64,000 nt of DNA, from NCBI RefSeq assembly GCF_028598805.1, contig NZ_JAQRFI010000025.1, positions 1-64,000 of the forward strand. Reading direction: 5' to 3'. This document shows positions 37,645-47,700 of this stretch, piece after piece. The position numbers were made by a program, and so were the translations under genes. How positions within the stretch are numbered: position 1 is the first letter of the stretch; each line of letters starts with the position of its first letter. Under the pieces are notes generated by a model, which worked only from the letters and a program-made list of their open reading frames with translations, was not told the DNA's origin and did not search any database. The stretch comes from Xenorhabdus yunnanensis. GTDB taxonomy: Bacteria > Pseudomonadota > Gammaproteobacteria > Enterobacterales > Enterobacteriaceae.

Positions 37645-38379
37645 ATGAACGATAATATCTTATATAATCCTATTGCACATCTTTACGAGAGTTTTTCAGA
37701 CTCAACTCCTCATATCGAGGTAGAAATTAGAACAATCCTCAATCTAGCCGGTGATATACAAGGAAAATCAGTGTTAGATTTAGCATGTGGATATGGTCTT
37801 TTTAGTCGGAAATTCAAAAATCTTGGTGCTTCAAAAGTTGTTGGTGTCGATATATCAGACAAAATGATAGAAATTGCCAGAAATAAATCGCAACAATACA
37901 ATGATGATATAGAATTTCATATAAGAAATGTCTGCGAGATGGAATCATTTGGGAAATTTGATCTAATAGTTGCAGCCTGGTTATTCTGCCATGCAGAATC
38001 GCTTGAAGATCTTACAACAATGTTTCGTGTAGTTGCAGATCACCTTAAGCCTTCCGGTAAACTCGTAGCTTATACATTTGAACCTGATTATCGATTGGAA
38101 AAAGGGAACTATGAAAACTATAAAATAAAGGTTCTGAGTGAAGAACCAGTGAAAGACACAGTCCTCTTACAGGCTGAATTTCTTACTACTCCGCTCAGTC
38201 CTTTTACGATGTATCGTTGGAGCCGTGAACAGTATGCAGATGCAATCAATAAGGCAGGTTTGCAATTTGAATGGCATAAGCCAATGTTGTTAGAGAGTGA
38301 TATTAAAAGCCATCCTCCAGGTTTTTGGGATGATTATCAACGCAACTGTCTTGATACAGCTCTTGTTTGTCAATTCTAA
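37645..38379 (+). CDS. SAM-dependent class I methyltransferase
   Basis: 244 residues. Motif I VLDLACGYGLFSRKF, the acidic ribose-binding VVGVDISDKMIEIA, and FDLIVAAWLFCHAESLEDL (motifs II/III) define a Rossmann methyltransferase of the UbiE/type-11 group. The tail (FEWHKPMLLESDIKSHPPGFWDDY) resembles small-molecule or toxin-pathway methyltransferases. Substrate unknown. The RBS TTAAGGAAAA precedes the ATG. First gene of the accessory island; AT-rich compared with ybfF. Confidence 0.85.
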   Translation: MNDNILYNPIAHLYESFSDSTPHIEVEIRTILNLAGDIQGKSVLDLACGYGLFSRKFKNLGASKVVGVDISDKMIEIARNKSQQYNDDIEFHIRNVCEMESFGKFDLIVAAWLFCHAESLEDLTTMFRVVADHLKPSGKLVAYTFEPDYRLEKGNYENYKIKVLSEEPVKDTVLLQAEFLTTPLSPFTMYRWSREQYADAINKAGLQFEWHKPMLLESDIKSHPPGFWDDYQRNCLDTALVCQF

Positions 38380-38382
38380 CAA

Positions 38383-38414
38383 AAATAATCCCCCTGAGTT
38401 ATGGGGGATTATTT
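38383..38414. terminator. Shared terminator, methyltransferase and small-protein pair
   Basis: AAATAATCCCCC (38383-38394) and GGGGGATTATTT (38403-38414) form a 12-bp stem with an 8-nt loop. A/T runs on both sides make it bidirectional between the converging genes. Confidence 0.9.
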
Positions 38415-38435
38415 CATTAAATATTTTTATTATGC

Positions 38436-38747
38436 TTATTCTCTAATTAATCCTATACTGTCTATATAAGTTGTTCCTTCATGTACATGTATTACTAACT
38501 TCACTTGTTTGTTATTTACCAATGCTAATTCTAAGACCGTCAACATCTGGTTACCCGGACTTGAACTTATACCATAAGTTAACAGTGCATTCTCAAGTAG
38601 TTTATGACCATAATCATCACTTATTTCAACAGTTACATTACTGGAAACAGGAGATGCTACATGAAGATTAGAAACATACCCAGAGACTGTAGATTGGTTT
38701 TGTTGTATTTCAATATCATTATTAGAATCCAATTTATTTTTTTGCAT
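38436..38747 (-). CDS. Small protein of unknown function, paralogue 1
   Basis: 103 residues from MQKNKLDSNND (RBS GAGG; four further upstream codons are possible). It is clearly paralogous to the next gene: both begin M-x-K-N...DSN, have NVTVEI/NITVTV, GNQMLTVLELALVNNKQVKL versus GEQLLTVLELSIIYKKKVRV, and end in I-x-S-I/V. There is no signal peptide or membrane segment. The alternation of short strands with a central LLxxLExA-type helix and a final IxSIxL strand recalls small OB-fold subunits such as AB5-toxin B-like domains; that is a weak fold guess only. Confidence 0.65.
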   Translation of the reverse strand: MQKNKLDSNNDIEIQQNQSTVSGYVSNLHVASPVSSNVTVEISDDYGHKLLENALLTYGISSSPGNQMLTVLELALVNNKQVKLVIHVHEGTTYIDSIGLIRE

Positions 38748-38835
38748 AATTAACCTCATTTAATATAATTTTTTATTAATATCATTTAAATCACATAAAA
38801 TAAAGTTGTGAAAACAGTAAAATACCTTTCCATTA

Positions 38836-39120
38836 TTACTTATATATAGCTACAGATTTTATAGCCTTACCTTCCCCAAATACTCTCACTTTTTTCTTAT
38901 AGATAATAGACAACTCTAAAACCGTTAGTAGTTGTTCTCCAATGCTTTCATTTATATCATAATACAAATGAGCATCATAAATTGCTGACCTATCACCTAT
39001 TACAGTAACAGTTATATTATTTATACTATATGGTACATCTAAAAAACTAACATCACCTTCCACTGTAAATGAATTATTTTCTGTCCCAACATCATTAGAA
39101 TCCACTGTGTTTTTATGCAT
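38836..39120 (-). CDS. Small protein of unknown function, paralogue 2
   Basis: 94 residues, MHKNTVDSNDVGTEN at the start, with RBS GAGG 7 nt before the ATG. The leader GAGGTTTAATATG closely matches GAGGTTAATTATG of paralogue 1, so the duplication included the ribosome site. The middle (HLYYDINESIGEQLLTVLELSIIYKKKVRVFG) and the end (GKAIKSVAIYK) align with paralogue 1. Likely cotranscribed, 88 nt apart. No known family is recognised. Confidence 0.65.
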   Translation of the reverse strand: MHKNTVDSNDVGTENNSFTVEGDVSFLDVPYSINNITVTVIGDRSAIYDAHLYYDINESIGEQLLTVLELSIIYKKKVRVFGEGKAIKSVAIYK

Positions 39121-39674
39121 ATTAAACCTCGCTCAATATTACATATATATTAACGGAGTAAAACAGGATTTATCATAAATAAAATGACAGCAGCATTAAT
39201 ATATAGAAAAACCATTCGAACAACATGAAATTATCGCCTCAATATTCATTATATAACAATATAAATTACCGCCCTTATTTGTTCTTGTATTTATATTTTA
39301 CATGCACCCAATTATGTTATTAATATGTTAACAAGTGTTAATAGGTGTTAATTTTAAACCAAATTAAAAACATGTTATTAATATATTGTTAATAATGTAA
39401 ACTATTCTAATTATTCTGGTATTTATTGATTTAATTCATCATTCAAAACCAGCTCACATCTCCTTGTAGTTAACATTAAAACTTACTGAAATCGTTTTAT
39501 TTTTCAACAGATATCGGTATCTAACCGAGATTAGCTGCTATCTCCACCATCCAATTGATAACAATAGTGATAGTTGCAATTAGTTATTTTTTGATCAAGA
39601 ATGGTTTGTACTAAACTTATAGTGGTTAATAAAGGCTTGCCAATTAAGTAAACTCAATAATAATAGGAAATAAT
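39121..39674. promoter_or_regulatory. AT-rich divergent spacer with repeated TGTTAAT motifs
   Basis: 554 nt without a credible gene, between divergent small-protein and carrier-protein genes. ATGTTATTAATAT occurs twice (39314-39326, 39372-39384). TGTTAA is repeated at 39326, 39336, 39346 and near 39387, the first three spaced 10 bp apart, i.e. one helical turn. This looks like a cluster of binding sites for a regulator on one face of the helix, but no factor can be named. Confidence 0.5.
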
Positions 39675-40835
39675 ATGACAATGTCATCACTACAAAGTCA
39701 AAATCGCAAATCAAATGACACTGAAAATGAGGTATTGAAAATATGTAAAGAAGTTTTACTCGTAGAATCGATGGACATTAAAGATGACTTCTTTAGTCTT
39801 GGTGCTGATTCTATTTCCTTAGTTGAAATACAGATTTTTATTGAGCAATATTTAGAAAAGAAAATAGATTGGAGTGATGTACTCAGATTCAGAAATGTTG
39901 AATCTCTTGCGGCTTTTATTGACTCAACTCACCGCCTTCCACCTCAAGACAAGAGGAAAATTGAATGGCGTGGAGTCAAATATGCTTTCCGTGTTATTGG
40001 TGATATTAATACTGATGCTACAGCCCAAAAATCAAAAACCGCAGTACCAAAGCTGATTATAGCTGGCGGTTTTCAAGATATGTATTCTTTACCACATCTT
40101 GAATATCTCCTTAAAGATGACGGCCCTCTAATCATGGTTGACTTACCGGGAACTGGGTCTGCGGACAATATACCAGACAATGAGAGTTTTGAATTTCTTG
40201 CCGAATGTACCCGACATGTTTTAGATGAGCTTTCTTTGCAAACGATAAACCTTATTGGTATTTCTTACGGTGGCTCCACTGCTCTGGAATTTTCTTATCG
40301 ATGGCCTGAAAGAATCAATAAAGCTGTATTAATTGGCGTGGCATTAACTCAACCACCTCATATTCAAGACAGATTAAATACTGCGTTACAATTACTCAGT
40401 GAGGGAAAATATGATGAATCTATCGAGAAAATTATTTCAAGTATTCTTTGCCTTGAACCTGGTACTGACATATTAGGAAAAGATACTACATATAGACTAC
40501 TAAAAACGACACTACAGGAATCAACGCGACAACAAGGAGAACGATATAAGGGTCTCCAAACGCGTCTTTTGAACCAAAATAAATACGAGAAAGCTGACAA
40601 CTTCAACAAACCCACTTTATTTACAACTGGTGAATACGATATCATTACACCACCTGAAAATGTAAGATATTGCGCTTCTATTTTTCCAAACTCAACATTC
40701 ACCACCATCAAAAAATCGGATCACCTCGTTATGGTAGAACGCCCAGATGTGCTGGCTGATCTTCTTATTCGTTTTTTCAATGGAAAAGACTTTACTAATA
40801 CTAATTACTTGAATGAAATTGAATTGGTTAATTAA
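39675..40835 (+). CDS. Stand-alone carrier protein fused to an alpha/beta hydrolase
   Basis: 386 residues. Residues 15-85 form an acyl/peptidyl carrier domain: DDFFSLGADSISLVEIQIFI with Ser46 as phosphopantetheine site. Residues 105-375 form an alpha/beta hydrolase with nucleophile Ser197 in GISYGGS, Asp322 in TGEYDIITP and His350 in KKSDHLVMVERP. This equals the carrier-thioesterase end of an NRPS/PKS or a didomain acting in trans. No adenylation, condensation or ketosynthase domain is nearby, so it must be charged by a distant enzyme or carry an unusual acyl group. The nearby methyltransferase could share a pathway. The RBS (AATAGGAAATAAT) is modest. ATG 39681 is an alternative start. Confidence 0.8.
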   Translation: MTMSSLQSQNRKSNDTENEVLKICKEVLLVESMDIKDDFFSLGADSISLVEIQIFIEQYLEKKIDWSDVLRFRNVESLAAFIDSTHRLPPQDKRKIEWRGVKYAFRVIGDINTDATAQKSKTAVPKLIIAGGFQDMYSLPHLEYLLKDDGPLIMVDLPGTGSADNIPDNESFEFLAECTRHVLDELSLQTINLIGISYGGSTALEFSYRWPERINKAVLIGVALTQPPHIQDRLNTALQLLSEGKYDESIEKIISSILCLEPGTDILGKDTTYRLLKTTLQESTRQQGERYKGLQTRLLNQNKYEKADNFNKPTLFTTGEYDIITPPENVRYCASIFPNSTFTTIKKSDHLVMVERPDVLADLLIRFFNGKDFTNTNYLNEIELVN

Positions 40836-41164
40836 CTATTCAGTAAAAATCCATCTATAAAAAATAAATCAGGTTAATATACTCTTTTACATTAAAACTA
40901 ATCGGGTGATATGTTGAATTTTTCCATATGTTACCCGGTATTCGGAAAAAATATAGTTCAGCCTTATTATAGAGCGATACTTCCCTATATACCTTAGAAA
41001 ATTCTTCCATCTACCATTGTCACCTGAGTTCTCTGTTAGAATTAAAAGTAGAATGTATATACAAACAACAATCCTTTGAATGCATAACCTAAAAACGCCC
41101 TCTCTCTGAATCAAATCAGACTCAATCATTAGATAATTTTGGCAAATATTGCCAGTAAGCTATC
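40836..41164. other. Spacer after the carrier-hydrolase gene
   Basis: 329 nt with no credible gene. CGGGTGATATG (40903-40913) and CATATGTTACCCG (40925-40937) form a bulged stem that may end the preceding transcript. TTTTTCC/GGAAAAA (40919-40925, 40943-40949) overlaps it as an alternative. Confidence 0.4.
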
Positions 41165-41722
41165 TTATCTAAAATCATCTTTTAAATTGTAGCTTTCCTC
41201 ATAAACATCAGAAAATAACTTCCTATTACTTTGAATAACTATAAATTCATTAACATTATATTTATCCGAAATCATTTTATTAATAATTTCTTTTAGAGAC
41301 TTATCCTTTTCTATTGTTAGAGAGAATAATTTATGAACTTTTACACTTCCCAAATATTCAATCATATATTTATTATTAGCATAGAAATAATCTATTTTAT
41401 TTTTATAAAAATTTAATTTTATTTGCTATCCAAACTCATTAATCTGCGCACTTGTTTGTATTGTTCTATGAATCGATGCAACAAAAAAGTTAGTGCAGAA
41501 GACAATGCTAAAATAGTTAATGGCATTTGTAATACATCCAAGTACAACGGGGAAAGCTATAGCAAGCCAAAAAAGACCTTGTTTATGTAAACCTCTTTCA
41601 TCTGAACGAAGCTTCCCTTTTATTAAAAAAATAAAAAAACAATTAAAAAAGAAAAAATTAATAAAATACGAAATTAAAGCAAAAATGAAAAAAATGGCCC
41701 ACCATCGTGAGCCATTTTTCAT
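41165..41722 (-). pseudogene. Decayed membrane-protein gene split by an in-frame TAG
   Basis: Two short frames lie in the same reading frame. 41722-41426 (98 codons: hydrophobic segments, then GKLRSDERGLHKQGLFWLAIAF and a C-terminal HRTIQTSAQINEFG) ends in TAG. The frame continues without another stop as QIKLNFYKNKIDYFYANNKYMIEYLGSVKVHKLF (in blocks) to TAA at 41165, about 185 codons in all. Both halves look protein-like but match nothing I recognise. The first codons coincide with the rtxA terminator hairpin, so the true N-terminus is probably lost or never existed. Chance open frame is a real alternative for the first part. Confidence 0.35.
41690..41719 (-). terminator. Terminator of rtxA
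   Basis: AAAAATGGC (41690-41698) and GCCATTTTT (41711-41719) form a perfect 9-bp stem with a 12-nt loop. On the minus strand it is followed by TTTCATTTTT. It lies about 40 nt after the toxin stop. Confidence 0.8.
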
Positions 41723-41757
41723 TAATAAAAAGATTTAACTAAAAACCCTTCCAGCTA

Positions 41758-44700
41758 TCAAACCAGTTTGGATTTTCCATTCGTTGTATCCGACCAGGCG
41801 GTTACAATGGCTGATTTCTTTTGGCTATCAAGCGAATCAATAAAGCCACTGTCTCCCATATTAGGTGCGAATCCACTCATAGCCTGTACCAAAGAGTCTA
41901 CTGCATTGGCAGAGAGTGCCGTATACTCACGCTCACCTTGCGTATCTTTATCTCCCCTTTGGGTGATGATATCTGCACGATTACCATTGAAATAATTGTT
42001 GAAGGTCACCGATCCCATGGCTTCAAACTGTCCTTGTGCCGAAGTATCTTTGACGTTTCGGTGAGTAAACAGAACCAAATCGTAACCGCTGCGTTGGAAC
42101 CACAGGTTTTTCCAGTTGATGTCATTGAAAATAATCTTGTCGTCTTGCTTGATATCTTCGACCATGTTATCGATGGCATCACCGCTGACTACAAAGCTAT
42201 TCACACCCGTGCCGCCCTTAAAGCGGTTTTGATATCCACCCAGTACCAGCAGATCATCACCATCACCGCCGTTAATCTGGCTGAACTTCGATACCACATC
42301 AGCAATCAGATGATCGTCACCAGTGCCACCATTGATTACAGCGTGATAACCCATCAGTTTGATGGAGTTGTTGCCCGCACTGCCATCGATCCGGTTATAG
42401 TTGCCGAATACCGTGGCAAAATCGTTGCCTTTTCCTAAATCCACCTGATTGTTATTGCCAATGGTCACAACGTAATCCTGATCTTCTCCGGCATCAATGC
42501 GATTGAAGTTACCGGAAGCCACGATATAGTCACGTCCCTTACCACCATCGATCACCCCGCCTTCACCAAAGGCAAAGACCTGATCATCACCGTCTCCCAT
42601 GTAAGCGTAGTTAATGCGTCCGGCCAATACACCAACGTCGTTGCCTGTACCGCCAAACATCATATTTTCACGCCCCATCATAACGCCCGTATCATTACCT
42701 TCACCGCCTTCAAAGATATTTGAGGTTCCTACTGAGTAGAAGACATCATCACCACGGCCACCCCAGAAGTTGTTATTTTCTCCCAGATAAGCGCCGAGAT
42801 CTTTACCGTCACCACCCCAGTTAAAGTTGTAGTTACCGAGGGAGATATTGATATCACCATCGCCTTGCAGATGACCGCTGTTACGCAGGAAATCGAAGGT
42901 TTTATCCTGCATGTTCAGCAAATCAGCCGTCAGGTTCTTTTTCAGATTAGTGACCAGCGATTTCATTTCGGCCTGTTTGTCCTGATTGAACAGGGTTGCA
43001 AACAGGTTTGGCAGATTCAGGGAAGTTAACCCAAAATCACGATCTGCCTGAGAATCTACTGTTTCCGGTGCTGGCTTACCTTCTTGTGCGGGTATACCCT
43101 CTTTAGTAATGGTTACATGCTCTTCTTGCTTTTCATCAGGTGCTTTTGCTTTCAGACCATGACTTTCAGCAAAAGATTTCACACCATCTTTCCCCATACT
43201 CAAGCCGGCTTTCAAACCGTCGAGCAATTTATTCGGATCAGTGAAAGCTTTCAGTTGATCACCACTGAATTCCCCGATGATTTCCAGCATGTCACGCAGA
43301 ATGGCAATGCCATCAACAGACTGACCTGAGCGGGAAACAATACCGCCTTTCGGGGTATAATCCACGCCAAAGATATCCGACAGTGTGGTATCCGCTCTGA
43401 CGCCTGCCAGATTCCCCTGCAATTTATTTTTGATCTGACGTGGCAAGTCCGTCGGGCTAAAGGTAAACGTGTTTTTCGCCATACCCGTTGGGGTATATCC
43501 CTGCGTCATCAAACCAAACAGCGATCCCAAGTTGGTATCCAGAATCGACTGGATATTGTCACCGAACATGAAGTTCCAGTTACCCGTCGTTACCTGAATA
43601 TCAGCACCCTGCCCACCAACGGCAAAATTGAAGGCCAGTTTTTCATTCGCTTGACGGAATTTATCCGCCCGACTAATTTTGCCCATTTCAGGAGTATTGC
43701 CATCTCCACCCAACCACTGGCTGTATTGCTTGTTCAGTGTGGTTTCGAGATCACTTTTCAGGCCACGGCTGCTGCGTTCATTTTGAGAGTCGAGATCAGT
43801 CAAGGTCTTATAGTCCACACTGCTGGTCAAATCGATACCAGACAGGTCACTGACATATTTCTTCGCACTTTCCAATGTCCATTGCTGATCCTGTTTAGTC
43901 AGCCAATCTGGTGAGTTAAACGATCCGGCAATGTCTTGCAATACACCAGAAATACGAGCTGCGCCACCAAATGGGTTAACCAACGGCGGTGTTGGAATGG
44001 ATTTATCCAACATGACGATCAGATCGTTACTGCGCCCCGAGTTAAAACTGATGTTACGGTTGCCCACGAACAGTTGTGCGCCTTCCAATGCCTGATAGCC
44101 AGCAATATCAACACTGTGCTTGCTGTCACCATCGCCAATGTGAACCATCACGTTGTTATCACCAAAGGCCAGAGATTTAAAGCCGCCCGTACCTACCTTG
44201 ATGCCCACATTAGTGGTTCCCCAGTTAACGATGGTAAATTCCCCATGACCAGCCTGCACCTGAATATTGCCGGAATAACTCAGTTGCTTATTTGATGATT
44301 CCGCTGGAATTACAGATTTATTTTCACCTTTTGCATGAGCTGGTTTTTTATGATCGACTTTTGGTGCATGGAACGTTTCTGCATTGTCCGCAATAGCGCC
44401 TTGCGCTTTTGCATCAACACCAGTCTGGCCTACGCGGGACAAGTTAATATCATTTTCAGAAATACCGCGACGGATTCGATCCGTATGGCTTTCCACTTCA
44501 CCTTTATCATTCCACCCCAACACGATCTTGTTATCCGTGAGCTTGTGAACCCACTGCTCCCGCGCATCTTTCGTATATTTGCGGCCAATGTTGTCTACCG
44601 AAACTTCACTACTGCGCGCCGATACTGTGGTACGGATACCCTGCTTATCCAGTTCCGAAATAAAGCTGTGGGCAAAACCTTTTCGGTTGTCATCGCTGAT

Positions 44701-47700
44701 CAAAGAACAACCCACGAGGCTGATATGGTCTGGTGTGCCGGCCTGTTTGAAATCAATACTGAATTGTTTCAGTTTCAGGGCCAGTTCATCCGCACTGTAA
44801 CCGCTCATGCGCGTATGATTCTGCGTGAACTCTTCACGTCCATGTCCAACAATCTGCCAGCGTAATTTGCCGGACTGCGATTGATCACCGAATAGCGCCG
44901 CAGGATCACCATACACCACGCGATAATGACCTTTGGCATCCAGCTGAACAATCACGCTGGAATCAGGATGCTTACTTGCCAGACTTGCGGCTGCTTCCGC
45001 AGCAACAGGATCATTTTCCATCTGGATAATGATCTGATGGTTAAAGCGGCTGTCGCTATTTTCAGACTGTGGTTCGACATCAACATTTACCCAAGAGTCA
45101 ACATCCTGGTTATTCACGCGAATATGATTTTCCGGCAAATTATCACCTGATGGTTCGCCCAATGGTTTTTTCACCAAATCAGTCGCATCAATACCCTTAA
45201 GTACCTCAGATTCATTAGGCTGAGTTTTCACATCAAACGCATCAGATAAATTATCCAGTGCAGATACTGCACTATTATCCTCTGCCGAAGCTTTGAGTAT
45301 GAATTTGCCATTTTCCGAGTCAGCAACGACTTTATTAATATTCGACTGCACAAGATTAGCCGCCTGCTTGAAATTGTTACTTTCAACTTCAACCAGTACC
45401 TTCTCACCTTTTTTCGTCGTCACTTCCAACGTTATGGCATCGTCACTGTAATCAACTACACGCCCTGTAACATTTGAACCCAGCCTGAAGGTCTTACCCT
45501 GCTCTTTCAGCGCACGCAAGACGTATTGTTGTTCACCTGCACGCGCCTGTTGCCAGACTCCGTCATAATGAGTAATGGCGCTATCTTCAAACGTATTGTA
45601 GTTAACATAGAAACTTTGGTTTGCCTCCATGCTGGCTTCATATGTATAGCCAAACTTGGATTGATAGCCTGTTAGCATTCCCTTATGGAAGGAGTCCATA
45701 AAGTGTTCGAAGTCTTGATAGTTATCAAATGACTTGATACCAAAGTTAGGATCATAGAATGACCAAACAGTTTGATTTTCTTCTTTACGTACAACAACTG
45801 CCATTGCGTGGTCTTCAGACATAAAGGACATGTATGTCGTCTTATCCACATCACGTAACTGCCCCATCACCGACTCATAGCCAGCGATATCATTACTCAA
45901 TGATCGGTCGATTCTATTTCCCGTCAGCCCATTGGCTTTCAATTTGCCACCATAAGCTTTATTGGCTTTATCACGGTCTACCAAATGGGACATATTTTGA
46001 GTTTGGCTATACTGCATTGATAGCAGGTCTTGAATTGCCGGACCGATATGTTGGCGACGATATTTATTAAGCAAAGAGGTCTCAACCGAATTGATATCAT
46101 TCTTTTTATTCAAGCTATTGTCATTGTAGGCTTTAACCGCATCCGTCAACCAAGACAGATACGCTTTACCTCCACCCAGTCCATGTATCCGCTCTTCTAT
46201 CAGATAGCGACCAGACAAGGCGAAACAAACACCTTCCAGAAACTCTTTTGACTCAGTGTGGTTCCCATTAGTCAGGAGCACATTGCCAATTTCTGGCACA
46301 AGTTTATCAAGATTCTGTAACAGTGATTCTCCCTGAGTGAAATGGAATGAGTATTTATCCAACTCTTTTCCATCTGATTTCGCATCAAACAGGGTGTAAA
46401 GCATTTTTTCCAGCAAGCCCGCTTTTACGCTGCCGTTTTCATGCCGAGGTTCGGAAAGTGCTGAAACAATCTGATCGGCATATTGGCTCATCAACCGACC
46501 GCTGGCTTCATGACCATAGAAGGTTTGTTCACCCGACACCTGATAACCTGCGACGACAAGTTTGGCACGCAGTTTTTCACCTTCTTTGCCCAATCCTTCG
46601 TTATCGGTCAACAGCATGATTGGTGTCTGCTTTGAGATACCTTGCAGGTTTTTCTCAACCGAAAACTGGCCATTGACCGCTTTCGCCAGAACACCGGTGA
46701 TACCTGCTGGATTCGGTACTTCATGGGCAGTAATGGCTTTGGTCATACTTGGCATTGGCCTGTCAAGCAACAAACCGGAAACGGCCTGTCCGTTGCGTTC
46801 TGCATAACGGGCAAGATCTGCCGCCACTGCTCCACCCATGGAATAGCCATGAATAATGATATTTTCTGGCTTAATACCGCGGTCATTAACCAGATAGTTG
46901 AACATGGTACGGGCATCCTGATACAGCCCTTTTTCGTTTGGATGACCATCGCTAGAGCCATAGCCCCGCATGTTCACCGCCAGCATATCAATACCTTGTT
47001 TTTGGTAGTGACTTTGGATGATACTGGCCTGCTCTTCCGCCGATGAGCCGGAACCATGAATGAAAAGCACGACTTTTTTCGCCGAGCTATTTTCCACCAA
47101 GTCATGTTCACCCTGATCTTTTTGATCACCGTTATGGTAATAACCCGTCAGACGTCCAGCTTTACCTTGTAGTGTGATCTTATCCGCTGTACCTTTGGTG
47201 ACAGCTTCATTCAATATTATCTGAGTGCCATCATCTACGTTACGGCGATTTTCTCTGGCACCGTAAAGCTCATCGTTAAGGAAGCGAGTTACCGGATTGA
47301 ATGGCTCTCTGTCACGCGGTGGTGTACCGTCGTTATCAATGGCAATTTTTTCCAGCATCTCATCTTTTTTATCAGATTGACCCAATGCTTCCAGATCTTC
47401 GCCTACAACCCGTTTCGGCTTATGAAGGTTTGTTTCAACCTGAGCTTCCTGCAATGCCTGTGCAAAATTGAACAGCTCGGTTGGTGTCCAGACACCAAAT
47501 TTTGGCCGCCATGAATGACCAATCACCTTATCGGCACCACCTGCTTTGAGCACTCTGGCAACAATGCTTGAGCAGTTATCGGTCAGGAGTTGATAACGGG
47601 TATCTGGGTTTTGGTTGATTTTCTGCCATTCCGCCTGCATTGCTGCCGCGTCCAATCCTGCCAGATTGATACGGAATACACGTCCCTGATCGCCCTCACT

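Noticed and set aside
40887-41129. 80-codon minus-strand frame after the carrier-hydrolase gene
   Set aside because: No RBS and no recognisable features; overlaps a hairpin region.
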